Shown here one piece after another: positions 54,365 through 62,875 of a stretch of DNA of 64,000 nt. Position 1 is the stretch's first letter. Each line of letters begins with the position of its first letter. The position numbers and the translations under genes are program-made. The DNA comes from an uncultured Rhodospirillaceae bacterium (GTDB lineage Bacteria; Pseudomonadota; Alphaproteobacteria; Reyranellales; Reyranellaceae), in assembly GCA_945952105.1 (NCBI GenBank), contig CAMFGZ010000013.1, forward strand, positions 62,001-126,000, in the 5' to 3' direction. The notes beneath the pieces were generated by a model. That model had not been told where the DNA came from. It saw only the letters and a list, made by a program, of their open reading frames with translations, and made no database searches.

Positions 54365-54729
54365 CGAATGCCCTAAGCAGCTACTCGGCCTGTCGATTCA
54401 ATGAATTCCTGATCGCGCAGGCTAACTATCGGAATCATCAAATCGCCCAGACTGCCGACGGAAATGTAGGGATTCATCTGTTCAGTCTGATTTCTAAAAG
54501 CTTGATATTTGCCAATTCGACTAACGAGAAAGGCCGATATGTTCACGTAAAACGTGCAGAGTTCACTCTTCTATTCTTCGTCCGACAGCGTGTATGCGCA
54601 TGTCTGGCATTAAACAATGCAAGGAAGCTTTGCTCCAGCGTGAGAGAGCCTCATTACCTCCCAGACAATCGCCGCCTCGCCTGGGCTGGCCTATCTCCCG
54701 CGTGGATCAACCATCCGCAGGAGGAAGCC
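54365..54729. other. AT-rich intergenic stretch without a supported gene
   Basis: No convincing coding frame or RNA gene. GC content falls to roughly 40-45% around 54430-54560, well below neighbouring genes. A short inverted repeat CACGT-AAA-ACGTG lies at about 54545-54557. The right end carries the ribosome site of the next gene (CAGGAGGAAGCC). It may be residue of a transferred segment. Confidence 0.5.
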
Positions 54730-55128
54730 ATGTCCCATCCCGCCGCCACGCCGGACGCCGTCGTCAAGGCCTACGTCGCCACCTGGAACGAGACCGATCC
54801 CGCGCGCCGCAGCGCCGGCATTGCCGCGGCCTGGACCGAGACGGGGATCTACCGCGATCCGGTGATGGCGAGCGACGGGCATGCCGGGATCGATGCCATG
54901 CTGGCGGGCGTGCAGGCGAAGTTCCCGGGCTTCGTGCTCAAGCGCACGTCGAAGGTCGACGCTCATGGCGGCCTCTCCGGCAGCCTAGTGGGCGGCTATC
55001 TGCGTTTCACCTGGTCGCTTGGTCCGGTCGACGGGCCATCGGTCGTCGAGGGTGTCGATTTCTGCGCCCTGGCGCCGGATGGGCGGCTGGCGTCCGTGGT
55101 TGGCTTCATCGACAAGATGCCGGGTTGA
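54730..55128 (+). CDS. NTF2-like/SnoaL-fold protein
   Basis: 132 residues from the ATG at 54730 with AGGAGGA upstream. VVKAYVATWNETDPARRSAGIAAAWTETGIYRDPVM is the typical SnoaL/NTF2-like start, with GIDAMLAGVQAKFPGF and a late LASVVGFIDKMPG. Proteins of this fold are polyketide cyclases, isomerases or ligand binders. No neighbour indicates a substrate. GC returns to the chromosomal level here, so it may lie outside the islet. Confidence 0.85.
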   Translation: MSHPAATPDAVVKAYVATWNETDPARRSAGIAAAWTETGIYRDPVMASDGHAGIDAMLAGVQAKFPGFVLKRTSKVDAHGGLSGSLVGGYLRFTWSLGPVDGPSVVEGVDFCALAPDGRLASVVGFIDKMPG

Positions 55129-55182
55129 GAAAGCACGCGACGGTTGCTGTACTGATCGGGGCGGCAATCTATCATCCTGTCT

Positions 55183-55218
55183 GATGGGTTATTGGAATAA
55201 CCCGTCAGATGGGTTATT
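55183..55218. promoter_or_regulatory. Operator-like inverted and direct repeats before a toxin-antitoxin-like pair
   Basis: GGGTTATT (55186-55193) and AATAACCC (55196-55203) form a hairpin with a 2-base loop. GATGGGTTATT occurs at 55183-55193 and again at 55208-55218, 25 bp apart. The last copy ends three bases before the ATG at 55222, covering the ribosome-binding region. Such arrays before small gene pairs usually bind the encoded regulator. Confidence 0.5.
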
Positions 55219-55221
55219 CTC

Positions 55222-55473
55222 ATGCCGACTGTCCATCGTGCTGGAAATCTGCGCTTCGTTATCTTCCTCGACGATCATGGGCCGCCCCATGTCCACATCT
55301 TCTCCGGGCGTGCCGAGGCGAAGATTCTTCTCGGATCGGACGGTGACGGGCCGGAGCTGGATTGGGCGCGCGGCTTCGATCGCGCCGGCCTGCGCCGGGT
55401 GCTCGTCGAGGCTGGGCTGAGTCGGGCGAAGCTGCGGGCTGCGTGGCGGCGGGTTCACGGAGCCGAACGATGA
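55222..55473 (+). CDS. DUF4160-family protein (toxin-antitoxin-associated)
   Basis: 83 residues: LRFVIFLDDHGPPHVHIFSGRAEAKILLG, with the conserved PHVHI motif of DUF4160, then a helical end (LRRVLVEAGLSRAKLRAAWRRVHG). This family is nearly always paired with a DUF2442 protein, as here (4-bp overlap ATGA). The pair is suspected to be a toxin-antitoxin module, but activity is not established. No ribosome site is seen; the start is set by repeats directly upstream. Confidence 0.85.
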   Translation: MPTVHRAGNLRFVIFLDDHGPPHVHIFSGRAEAKILLGSDGDGPELDWARGFDRAGLRRVLVEAGLSRAKLRAAWRRVHGAER

Positions 55474-55913
55474 GGAAGGTCGAGATGGTCGATGTTCGAT
55501 CGAAGGCCGAGATGGATCGCGAAATCGACCGCGCCCTGGCGCGCGGCCGTCGCCGTGCCGTGACCGAGCCGCAGGCCGAGCGCGCACACTATGAACGCCG
55601 GACCGGCCGGGTCGTGGTCGATCTGACCAACGGCTGCAGCTTCGTCTTTCCGGCGCGTTCGCTGCAGGGGCTGGCGCAGGCGACCGACGCGGAGCTGGCC
55701 GACATCGAGATCCTCGGTTCCGGCCATGGGCTGCACTGGCCCGCGCTCGATGCCGATTTCACCGTGCCCGGCCTGCTGATGGGCGTGTTCGGGACGCGCG
55801 CCTGGATGATGTCGGAACTGGCGCGCCGCGCCGGTCAGACGAAATCCAAAGCCAAGGCGGCCGCCGCCCGCGCCAACGGCCGCAAGGGCGGTCGTCCGCG
55901 ACGGGCGGCTTAA
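55470..55913 (+). CDS. DUF2442-family protein
   Basis: 147 residues. The DUF2442 core is GRVVVDLTNGCSFVFPARSLQGLAQATDAELADIEILGSGHGLHWPALDADFTVPGLL. The C-terminal tail (TKSKAKAAAARANGRKGGRPRRAA) is strongly basic and ends GGRPR, a form often seen in antitoxin-like proteins, so nucleic-acid contact is plausible. It overlaps the DUF4160 gene and is followed 18 bp later by a 57-residue gene. Confidence 0.85.
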   Translation: MRKVEMVDVRSKAEMDREIDRALARGRRRAVTEPQAERAHYERRTGRVVVDLTNGCSFVFPARSLQGLAQATDAELADIEILGSGHGLHWPALDADFTVPGLLMGVFGTRAWMMSELARRAGQTKSKAKAAAARANGRKGGRPRRAA

Positions 55914-55931
55914 GAATCAGGAGGTTTTTTG

Positions 55932-56105
55932 ATGGACGAGGAATTGGAGCGCCTCTTGGAACAGACCAAGAAGGTAGTGATGACGCCGGCTCAACAGGAG
56001 GAGCAGAGGCGGAGTTTCGCCTATGGCAATACCAAGATCGAAAACGACTTGATCACTCGCCAGATGATCGACGAAGCAGCGGATCGACTCGCCAAGAAAG
56101 GCTGA
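55932..56105 (+). CDS. 57-residue conserved-looking small protein (possible antitoxin)
   Basis: ATG at 55932 with AGGAGG (55919-55924) seven bases upstream. The protein is MDEELERLLEQTKKVVMTP at the start, then EEQRRSFAYGNTKIEN and LITRQMIDEAADRLAKKG. The RRSFAYGN...EN...ITRxM pattern is one I associate with small proteins encoded just before toxin genes, but here no toxin gene follows; the next gene is the convergent ahpF. It may be an orphan or the third member of the DUF4160/DUF2442 unit. Function unknown. Confidence 0.7.
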   Translation: MDEELERLLEQTKKVVMTPAQQEEQRRSFAYGNTKIENDLITRQMIDEAADRLAKKG

Positions 56106-56124
56106 TCAAAATCGTTACTGAAAT

Positions 56125-56157
56125 GGTGGACACAAGCGTCAGACGCGAGTGTCCACC
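56125..56157. terminator. Bipartite hairpin between convergent transcription units
   Basis: GGTGGACAC (56125-56133) pairs with GTGTCCACC (56149-56157), and an inner GCGTC/GACGC pair (56136-56140 with 56142-56146) closes on one A. It lies between the small gene and the ahpF stop (56170). TCTGTCTTTCT follows on the plus side, so a bidirectional terminator is likely. Confidence 0.6.
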
Positions 56158-56169
56158 GTCTCTGTCTTT

Positions 56170-57750
56170 CTAAGCCGCTTCCTTCACCTCGACCGGCGTG
56201 CTTCGGATCAAGTGGTCGAACGCTGACAGCGCGGCCTTCGCGCCCTCGCCCATGGCGATGACGATCTGCTTGTAGGGCACGGTCGTGGCGTCGCCGGCGG
56301 CGAAGATGCCGGGGACCGAGGTCTGGCCCCGGGCGTCGACCTCAATCTCGCCGCGCGGGCTCAAGGCGATCGCGCCCTTCAGCCACTCGGTGTTGGGCAC
56401 CAGGCCGATCTGCACGAAGATGCCCTCGAGCTCGATCGTCTTCTGCTCATTCGTCGCGCGGTCCTTGTAGGCGAGGCCCGTCACCTTGGCGCCGTCGCCG
56501 TGCACCTCGGTCGTCTGCGCCGAGACGATCACCGTGGCGTTGGGCAGCGACTTGAGCTTGGCCTGGAGCACCGCGTCGGCGCGGAGCTGGCTGTCGAACT
56601 CGATCAGCGTGACGTGGCTCACCAGGCCCGCGAGGTCGATCGCCGCCTCGACGCCGGAATTGCCGCCGCCGATCACCGCCACCCGCTTGCCCTTGAACAG
56701 CGGGCCGTCGCAGTGCGGGCAGTAGGCCACGCCCTTGTTGCGATACTCGGCCTCGCCCGGGACGTTCATCTGCCGCCACCGCGCGCCGGGCGCCAGCACG
56801 ATCGTGCGGGCCTTGAGGCTGGCGCCGTTCTGCAGTTCCAGCTCGGCATGGCCGTCCGGCGTCGCGGCGGGGGTCAGCTTGGCCGCGATCTGCAAGTCCA
56901 TCACGTCGACCTCGTAGTCCTTCACGTGCTGACTGAGGGCGGCCGCCATCTTCGGCCCCTCGGTGTGGGAGACCGAGATGAAGTTCTCGATGCCCATCGT
57001 GTCCAGCACCTGGCCGCCGAAGCGCTCCGAGGCGATGCCGGTGCGGATGCCTTTTCGGGCGGCGTAGATCGCCGCGGCCGCGCCGGCGGGACCGCCGCCG
57101 ACCACCAGCACGTCGTAGGGCTTCCTGGCCGCGATCTCCTCGGCCGCGCGCTCGCCGGCGCCGGTGTCGAGCTTGGCCAGGATCTGCTCCAGGCTCATGC
57201 GGCCCTGGCCGAACGGCAGGCTGTTGAGGAAGATCGACGGGACGGCCATCACGCCGCGCTTCTCGACCTCGTCCTGGAACAGGGCGCCGTCGATCGCCGT
57301 GTGGCGGATGCGCGGGTTCAGCACGCTCATCAGGTTCAGCGCCTGCACCACGTCGGGGCAGTTCTGGCACGAGAGCGAGAAATAGGTCTCGAACGTGTAG
57401 TCGCCGTCGAGGCCCTTCACCCGCTCGATCGTCTCCTGCGCTTCCTTGCTCGGGTGGCCGCCGACCTGCAGCAGCGCCAGCACCAGCGAGGTGAATTCAT
57501 GGCCCATCGGGATGCCCGCGAAGCGGACCGAGATGTCGGTGCCGGGCCGCACGATGGCGAAGGAGGGCTTGCGCATGTCCTCGTCGGCCTCGGCGAAGCT
57601 CACCTTGTCCGAGAGGCTCGCGATCTCCTGCAGCAGCTCCTTCAACTCGGCCGACTTGGGGCCGTCGTCGAGCGACGCCACCAGCTCGACCGGCAAGGTC
57701 AGGCGCTCGAGATAGCCCTTCAACTGCGTCTTGAGGTTGGCGTCCAACAT
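56170..57750 (-). CDS. ahpF: Alkyl hydroperoxide reductase flavoprotein AhpF
   Basis: 526 residues. N-terminal double thioredoxin-like domain with the CQNC disulfide ([18 protein letters not shown], about residue 128). FAD-binding [17 protein letters not shown] near 218, NAD(P)H-binding [15 protein letters not shown], the redox pair CPHCDGP near 343, and the C-terminal GIFAAGDAT. It passes electrons from NADH to AhpC. It lies 89 bp after ahpC with GGGAGG-type ribosome sequence upstream. Confidence 0.95.
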   Translation of the reverse strand: MLDANLKTQLKGYLERLTLPVELVASLDDGPKSAELKELLQEIASLSDKVSFAEADEDMRKPSFAIVRPGTDISVRFAGIPMGHEFTSLVLALLQVGGHPSKEAQETIERVKGLDGDYTFETYFSLSCQNCPDVVQALNLMSVLNPRIRHTAIDGALFQDEVEKRGVMAVPSIFLNSLPFGQGRMSLEQILAKLDTGAGERAAEEIAARKPYDVLVVGGGPAGAAAAIYAARKGIRTGIASERFGGQVLDTMGIENFISVSHTEGPKMAAALSQHVKDYEVDVMDLQIAAKLTPAATPDGHAELELQNGASLKARTIVLAPGARWRQMNVPGEAEYRNKGVAYCPHCDGPLFKGKRVAVIGGGNSGVEAAIDLAGLVSHVTLIEFDSQLRADAVLQAKLKSLPNATVIVSAQTTEVHGDGAKVTGLAYKDRATNEQKTIELEGIFVQIGLVPNTEWLKGAIALSPRGEIEVDARGQTSVPGIFAAGDATTVPYKQIVIAMGEGAKAALSAFDHLIRSTPVEVKEAA

Positions 57751-57839
57751 GGGAGGTACTCCTGAACTGAAAATTCCGTCGTCGCGAACTGTAGCGAAGC
57801 GGAGGGAGGGGCCTCCCGGGAGGCCCCTCCGCCCTTGGG

Positions 57840-58409
57840 TCAGATCTTGCCGACCAGGTCGAGGCTCGGCGCGAGGGTCTTCTCGCCTTCCTTCCAGGCG
57901 GCCGGGCAGACCTCGCCCGGATGGGCGGCGACGTACTGGGCCGCCTTGACCTTGCGCAGCAGCTCCTTGGCGTCGCGGCCGATGCCGCCGGCGGTGATCT
58001 CGACGATCTGGATCTTGCCGTCCGGGTCGACCACGAAGGTGCCGCGGTCGGCCAGGCCGGCTTCCTCGATCATCACCTCGAAGTTGCGGGTGATCGTGCC
58101 GGTCGGGTCGCCGACCATGACGTACTCGATCTTCTTGATGGCGGCCGAGGTGTCGTGCCACGCCTTGTGGCTGAAGTGCGTGTCGGTCGAGACGCTGTAG
58201 ATCTCGACGCCCAGCTTCTTGAACTCGGCGTAGCTGTCGGCCAGGTCCTCGAGCTCGGTCGGGCACACGAAGGTGAAGTCGGCCGGGTAGAAGAACACGA
58301 CCGACCACTTGCCCTTGCCCTTCAGGTCGGCGTCGGTCACGTCGATGAACTTGCCCTTCTGGAAGGCGGTGGCCTTGAACGGCTTGATCTCGGTGTTGAT
58401 GAGGGACAT
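57840..58409 (-). CDS. ahpC: Alkyl hydroperoxide reductase peroxiredoxin AhpC
   Basis: 189 residues from the ATG at 58409; an upstream in-frame extension is not needed. Peroxidatic Cys in [12 protein letters not shown] (about 49), resolving Cys in [11 protein letters not shown] (about 168), and the [16 protein letters not shown] loop. Typical 2-Cys enterobacterial-type AhpC that removes H2O2 and organic peroxides. It is followed by ahpF and is divergent from oxyR, which very likely activates both. Confidence 0.96.
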   Translation of the reverse strand: MSLINTEIKPFKATAFQKGKFIDVTDADLKGKGKWSVVFFYPADFTFVCPTELEDLADSYAEFKKLGVEIYSVSTDTHFSHKAWHDTSAAIKKIEYVMVGDPTGTITRNFEVMIEEAGLADRGTFVVDPDGKIQIVEITAGGIGRDAKELLRKVKAAQYVAAHPGEVCPAAWKEGEKTLAPSLDLVGKI

Positions 58410-58513
58410 GGCTTGAAACTCCTTGGTTAACTCTTCGCAACGGTTACTTAGGGGCATTCTAAAATCGTTTGAAGCGCAAAATACCGAATTGAATAATCGG
58501 CAAAAGCGATTAC
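58410..58513. promoter_or_regulatory. Divergent ahpC-oxyR control region
   Basis: 104 bp, much richer in A and T than its surroundings. LysR-type half sites are suggested by CCGA-N9-TCGG (about 58484-58500) next to TGAATAAT, but I could not fit the four-element OxyR consensus confidently. The minus-strand start has CAAGGAG upstream of ahpC. Confidence 0.4.
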
Positions 58514-59404
58514 ATGCCCGTCATGAAGCCTATTCCGACATTGAGACAGCTCCGCTACCTCGTGGCCGTGGTGGATCGCTGCCACTTCGGCCAGGCGGCG
58601 GCGGCGTGCAACGTCAGCCAGTCGACCCTGTCGGCCAGCATCCAGGAGTTGGAGGACCTGCTCGGCGCGCCGCTCCTGGAGCGCACCAAGCGCACCGTCG
58701 TCCCGACGCCGCTGGGCCGCAGCCTGGCGGAGCGGGCACGCGGTCTGTTGAAGGGCGCCGAGGAGCTGGTGGACGTGGCGCGGGCGGCGCGCGATCCGTT
58801 GTCGGGGCCGCTGCATCTCGGCGTGATCCCTACCATCGGCCCGTTCCTGCTGCCGCGAGCGATGCCCCGGCTTCGGGAGAGCTTCCCCAAGCTGCAGCTC
58901 TACCTGCGCGAGGACCAGACGGCGCGCCTGCTGGAGCGGCTGGACGCCGGCGAACTCGACGCCGTGCTGCTGGCGCTGCCCTACGCGCTGGGCGACCTCG
59001 AGGTGATGGACCTGGGAGAGGATCGCTTCTCGATCGTCTATCCGTCCCACCACGAGCCGGCCGCCAGCATCGCCGACGAGAACCTGCTGCTGCTGGAGGA
59101 TGGCCACTGCCTGCGCGACCAGGCGCTGGCGGCCTGCGAGCTGGAGGGGGCGCGCCGCAACGCCGGCTTCAACGGCACCAGTCTCCACACACTGGCGCAG
59201 ATGGTGGCGAATGGGCTGGGCGTGACCCTGATGCCGAAGATGGCGATCGATGCCGGCATCCTGCGTGGCCTCGACGTGACCGTGCGACCGCTTGCCGGCG
59301 CGGTGCCGCACCGCCGCATCGGCCTCGTCTGGCGACGCTCCTCCGCGCGGGCGGAGACATTCCGCCGCCTCGGCGACGCATTGAAGACTGAACTCGCTAT
59401 GTAA
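58514..59404 (+). CDS. oxyR: LysR-type hydrogen-peroxide sensor OxyR
   Basis: 296 residues (a second ATG three codons in is possible). N-terminal LysR helix-turn-helix: [42 protein letters not shown]. The regulatory domain contains [16 protein letters not shown], where two Cys nine residues apart match the OxyR redox pair (C199/C208 in E. coli), and [26 protein letters not shown]. It sits divergent to ahpC, the usual target. Confidence 0.93.
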   Translation: MPVMKPIPTLRQLRYLVAVVDRCHFGQAAAACNVSQSTLSASIQELEDLLGAPLLERTKRTVVPTPLGRSLAERARGLLKGAEELVDVARAARDPLSGPLHLGVIPTIGPFLLPRAMPRLRESFPKLQLYLREDQTARLLERLDAGELDAVLLALPYALGDLEVMDLGEDRFSIVYPSHHEPAASIADENLLLLEDGHCLRDQALAACELEGARRNAGFNGTSLHTLAQMVANGLGVTLMPKMAIDAGILRGLDVTVRPLAGAVPHRRIGLVWRRSSARAETFRRLGDALKTELAM

Positions 59405-59497
59405 TGAAGTTGTAGCAGGTCAGGTCTGCAGGAATGACTCGACCGCACTCACAAGTGCCCGTGCTACGTCGGGAATGCAGAGAATAAAGGCCTGTGC

Positions 59498-59533
59498 GCC
59501 CGACCGCGGATCTCGCGGTCGGGCTCTTTTTTT
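59498..59533 (+). terminator. Rho-independent terminator downstream of oxyR
   Basis: GCCCGACCGCG and CGCGGTCGGGC form a perfect 11-bp stem with a 5-base loop, followed by CTC and seven T (59527-59533). It is 94 bp after the oxyR stop; the intervening 59405-59497 has no open frame and could be an oxyR 3' UTR or a short separate RNA (GTAGCA near 59412 can pair with TGCTAC near 59462). Confidence 0.85.
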
Positions 59534-59551
59534 GCCTTACAGGCGGGCAGC

Positions 59552-59857
59552 TTACTGCTGCAGCTGCTGCCCAGGTGCCGGAACCGGCTCCGGCGTGGCC
59601 GTCTCCGGGATCGGCGTGATCCGCGGCACGTCGGGAGTCCGGGACGTATCGGCGGGCGCGCCGATGCGGGCGGGATCCGGACTGCTGGCCAGGTCGCTGC
59701 GCTCCGCCGTGTTGCCGGAGAAGAACATCAGGCCCACGGCTGCGACGATCGCAGCCACCACGCCGACCACGAGATAGAGCCCGCGGCTTGGCGCATTCGG
59801 CGTCATGACGACGTCCTCGAAGACGGGTTTGTCGAGCCTCGGGTCGTAGTCGGTCAT
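59552..59857 (-). CDS. Small single-span membrane protein, copy 2
   Basis: 101 residues: a cytoplasmic start MTDYDPRLDKPVFEDVVM, one membrane span (LYLVVGVVAAIVAAVGLMFF, about 28-47) and a Pro/Ala-rich tail ending GQQLQQ. No recognised domain. It is four bases downstream of a gene for a protein with the same layout and the same MxDYDPxL start, so the two probably arose by duplication. Function unknown. Confidence 0.75.
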   Translation of the reverse strand: MTDYDPRLDKPVFEDVVMTPNAPSRGLYLVVGVVAAIVAAVGLMFFSGNTAERSDLASSPDPARIGAPADTSRTPDVPRITPIPETATPEPVPAPGQQLQQ

Positions 59858-59861
59858 GGCG

Positions 59862-60194
59862 CTACTCCTGGGGCGTTACCTGCGGGGCCGCGGGAGCCGG
59901 CGCCGCCGGATTGGCGGGCAGCGGAATCGCGGCCGGTCGCTCCGGCGTGGTCGCGCCCGGTACGGCCGGCGTTTCCGTCACCGTCCGCTCGATGGGAGCC
60001 GGCGCCTGCGCCTGCTCGGGTCCGGTGCTGTTCTGCGGATTGCCGAAATACAGGAAGCCGCCCACAAGGGCGACGCCGGCCAGGATTGCCAGCAGGGTCA
60101 GGCCGGGGCCGTTGCCCTCATCCGGCGCGCGGTAGGGTTCCTTGGGATCGTAGCCGAAGCGGCCCGGGCCCAGGTTGGGATCGTAGTCACTCAT
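59862..60194 (-). CDS. Small single-span membrane protein, copy 1
   Basis: 110 residues from the ATG at 60194 (GGAGG upstream; a start 30 bases earlier is possible). MSDYDPNLGPGRFGYDPKEPYRAPDEG, one membrane span (LTLLAILAGVALVGGFLYFG), then a Pro/Ala/Thr-rich tail likely in the periplasm. Shares architecture with the 59552-59857 product. Similar short proteins are common and uncharacterised in this group of bacteria. Confidence 0.78.
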   Translation of the reverse strand: MSDYDPNLGPGRFGYDPKEPYRAPDEGNGPGLTLLAILAGVALVGGFLYFGNPQNSTGPEQAQAPAPIERTVTETPAVPGATTPERPAAIPLPANPAAPAPAAPQVTPQE

Positions 60195-60304
60195 CTGGTC
60201 CTCCTCTTGCTTTGGACTGCTCAACCAACGTCGGCTTGCGCCGGATGGTTTCCCCGCGGAGGGGTGCCTGCTACCCTGCCTTGCAGATTCCGGAGGTCTC
60301 AGAG

Positions 60305-60979
60305 ATGCCCGATTCCGTGACTTTTTCCGCGCCGCCGACGCAACCCGCGCTGCTCGACGCCGAAGGCGCCGCGGCGCTGGTCGGCTCCTACTCAGCCGTC
60401 AGCGCGACCGCCGCCATCAAGGACATCGGCCGCATCGATGCGCATATGGGACGCTTCATCGCCCTGTCGCCGATCTGCCTGATCTCGACCGCCGACGCTG
60501 CGGGCAAGCAGGACGTGACCCCGCGCGGCGACCCGCCGGGCTCGTTCAAGGTGCTCGACGAGAAGACGATCGCGCTGGCGGACCGTCCGGGCAACAACCG
60601 GCTCGATACGCTGCGCAATCTGCTGGAGAACCCCGAGGTCGCGCTGATCTTCCTGCTGCCGGGCGTCAACGAGACGGTGCGGGTGGCCGGCACCGCGCGC
60701 CTCTCGGTCGATCCGGCGCTGCTCGAGTCGATGGCGGTGCAGGGCAAGGCGCCGAAATGCGCCATCGTGGTCTCGGTGCGCCAGGCCTACCTGCATTGCG
60801 CCAAGGCGCTGCTGCGCTCGCGCCTGTGGGCGCCGGACTACGTCCAGCCCAAGGGCACCTTCCCCTCGATCTCGCGCATGGTCGGCGACCAGATCGGTCT
60901 CAGCGAGGAAGAGAAGAAGAAGCGCGAGGCGGCCACCGAACACGCGTACAAGGAGGGCCTGTGGGCGCCTATATCGTAA
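60305..60979 (+). CDS. Pyridoxamine 5'-phosphate oxidase-like FMN-binding protein
   Basis: 224 residues. The split-barrel flavin domain has MGRFIALSPICLISTADAAGKQDVTPRGDPPGSFKVLD, IALADRPGNNRLDTLRNLLENPEVALIFLLPG and VRVAGTARLS, the features of the DR2398-type PPOX group. QAYLHCAKALLRSRLWAP is the typical late segment. These are probably F420- or FMN-dependent reductases of unknown substrate. The gene overlaps the following desaturase gene by 19 bp. Confidence 0.88.
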   Translation: MPDSVTFSAPPTQPALLDAEGAAALVGSYSAVSATAAIKDIGRIDAHMGRFIALSPICLISTADAAGKQDVTPRGDPPGSFKVLDEKTIALADRPGNNRLDTLRNLLENPEVALIFLLPGVNETVRVAGTARLSVDPALLESMAVQGKAPKCAIVVSVRQAYLHCAKALLRSRLWAPDYVQPKGTFPSISRMVGDQIGLSEEEKKKREAATEHAYKEGLWAPIS

Positions 60980-61884
60980 CCGGCCAGCGCGCCCGCCAGA
61001 TGCGGGTGGTGCCGGCCGAGGTGTTGAAGCGGCTCTATGCGCGCGACGACACCAAGGGCCTGATCCAGACGTGCGCGCATCTCGCCCTGCTGATCCTGGG
61101 CGGCTGGCTGGTGCTTTCGACGCGCGGCACCTGGTGGGTGCTGCCGGCGCTGCTGCTGCAGGGCGTGTTCATCAACTCGCTGTTCGGCGCGATGCACGAG
61201 TCGGTGCATTACGGCTCGTTCAAGACGCGCTGGATGGCCGATCTCCTGGCCTTCTTCTCGGGCGCGGCGATCCTGAACAATGCCGGCTTCTACCGGCACT
61301 ATCATCTTGCCCACCACCGCTACACCCAGGATCCCGACCGTGATCCCGAGCTGATCACGTCGGGGACACCGCGCACCTGGAAGAACTATCTCTTCCGCAT
61401 CAGCTCGATCCCGTTCCTGATGATCCGGGTGCGCGACATCTTCCTGTTCCCGTTCGGGTTCAGGGGCGACGTCACCTACATCCACGAATCGGCGTGGCCC
61501 GAGGTGCGGCGCTGGGGCCGCTGGCTGCTCGCGCTGTATACCGCGCTGATCGTCGGCTCGATCCTGCTGAAGACCGACGTGGTGCTGTGGGTGTGGTTCA
61601 TCCCGCTGCTGATGGGCCTGCCGTTGCTGCGGCTCTATCTCCTGACCGAGCACACGCTCTGCCCCAACAGCGACGACGGTTTCGCCAACACGCGCACGAC
61701 GATCTCAAATCCCGTCGTGCGGTTCCTGATGTGGAACCTGCCCTACCACGCCGAGCATCACCTGCTGCCGAACATCCCGTTCCATCATCTGCCCGAGGCG
61801 CACAAATATCTGCGGCCACACCTCAAGTATGTGGCGAAGAGCTATACGCAGACACACGGCGAGATCATTCGCAGCTTCGGCTGA
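60961..61884 (+). CDS. Fatty acid desaturase-family membrane protein
   Basis: 307 residues from a GTG at 60961 with GGAGGG (60952-60957) upstream. Three histidine boxes for a di-iron site: HESVHYG, HYHLAHHRYTQDPDRD and HAEHHLLPNIPFHHLPEAH. At least four membrane spans. The family includes acyl-lipid desaturases, carotenoid and alkane hydroxylases, so the substrate is open. The start lies inside the preceding gene, so the two are co-translated. Confidence 0.9.
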   Translation: MGAYIVTGQRARQMRVVPAEVLKRLYARDDTKGLIQTCAHLALLILGGWLVLSTRGTWWVLPALLLQGVFINSLFGAMHESVHYGSFKTRWMADLLAFFSGAAILNNAGFYRHYHLAHHRYTQDPDRDPELITSGTPRTWKNYLFRISSIPFLMIRVRDIFLFPFGFRGDVTYIHESAWPEVRRWGRWLLALYTALIVGSILLKTDVVLWVWFIPLLMGLPLLRLYLLTEHTLCPNSDDGFANTRTTISNPVVRFLMWNLPYHAEHHLLPNIPFHHLPEAHKYLRPHLKYVAKSYTQTHGEIIRSFG

Positions 61885-61903
61885 CCGAAAACGGAGCGAA
61901 CCC

Positions 61904-62875
61904 ATGCGCACGAGCGAGGGTGTCTGGACGGCGGATCACGTCCGGCTGCAACGCGGCGGCACCTTGAAGCAGGCCCGCATCGTCTGGAAGACCTACGGCA
62001 CGCTGTCGCCCAGGCGCGACAACGTCATCCTCTATCCGACCAGCTACGGCGCCCATCACACCGACATCGAGTGGCTGGTCGACGTGCGGCACTGCCTCGA
62101 TCCCAGCCGCTACTTCATCGTCATCCCCAACATGATGACCAACGGCCTGTCCTCCTCGCCGTCGAACACGCCCGACTTCCCCGAGGTCACGACCTTCGAC
62201 AACGTCATGCTGCAGCGGCAGATGCTGGTGGAGCTTTTCGGCATCGACCGGCTGAAGCTGGTCTATGGCTGGTCGATGGGCGCGCAGCAGGCCTATCACT
62301 GGGGCGCGTTGTTCGGCGAGGCGGTCGAGCGCATCGTCGTCAATTGCGGTTCGGCGAAGACCGCGCCGCACAATTTCGTCTTCCTCGAGGGCATCCGCAC
62401 GACCCTGCAGGCCGCGGCGACGCCACAGCAGGGCCTGCGCGCGATGGGCCGGATCTACGCCGGCTGGGCATTGAGCCAGACCTTCTATCGCCGCGAGATG
62501 TGGCGCGGGCTGGGCTTCGGCAGCCTCGAGGATTTCCTGGTGCGGTCCTGGGAGGCGAATTTTCTGCGTCGCGATATGGGAGACCTGCTGGCGCAGCTTT
62601 TCACCTGGCAGCACGGCGACATCTCGGCCAACGATCTCTATCGTGGCGATCTGCAGATGGCGCTGGCCGGCATCAAGGCCAGGGTGCTGCTGATGCCGTC
62701 GGCGACCGATCTCTATTTCCAGACGGACGACAACAGGGAAGAGTTGCCGTATCTCAAATATGGAAAGCTGGTGGAGATCCCGTCCGTATGGGGTCATCGC
62801 GCCGGCAATCCGCGCGACAATACGGAGGATGCCGCGTTCATCGATGCCCAGGTAGAGGCTCTGCTGAATGATTGA
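61904..62875 (+). CDS. Alpha/beta hydrolase, homoserine O-acetyltransferase-like
   Basis: 323 residues from the ATG at 61904. Nucleophile elbow GWSMGAQQAYHWG near residue 122, catalytic Asp in LLMPSATDLYFQ and His in SVWGHRAGNP. The front RIVWKTYGTLSPRRDNVILYPTSYG and YFIVIPNMMTNGLSSSPSNT are MetX-like, but true MetX residues for homoserine are not certain. It follows the desaturase gene by 19 bp and overlaps the next gene by eight. Confidence 0.87.
   Translation: MRTSEGVWTADHVRLQRGGTLKQARIVWKTYGTLSPRRDNVILYPTSYGAHHTDIEWLVDVRHCLDPSRYFIVIPNMMTNGLSSSPSNTPDFPEVTTFDNVMLQRQMLVELFGIDRLKLVYGWSMGAQQAYHWGALFGEAVERIVVNCGSAKTAPHNFVFLEGIRTTLQAAATPQQGLRAMGRIYAGWALSQTFYRREMWRGLGFGSLEDFLVRSWEANFLRRDMGDLLAQLFTWQHGDISANDLYRGDLQMALAGIKARVLLMPSATDLYFQTDDNREELPYLKYGKLVEIPSVWGHRAGNPRDNTEDAAFIDAQVEALLND

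Noticed and set aside
56170..58440. An apparent AhpC-AhpF fusion frame
   Set aside because: The upstream part is an out-of-frame reading of ahpC. Each gene has its own start, and ahpC is fully intact in another frame.
59405..59533. tRNA gene in the oxyR downstream spacer
   Set aside because: No cloverleaf with T-loop GTTCRA and CCA-compatible acceptor could be fitted; only a terminator hairpin is clear.
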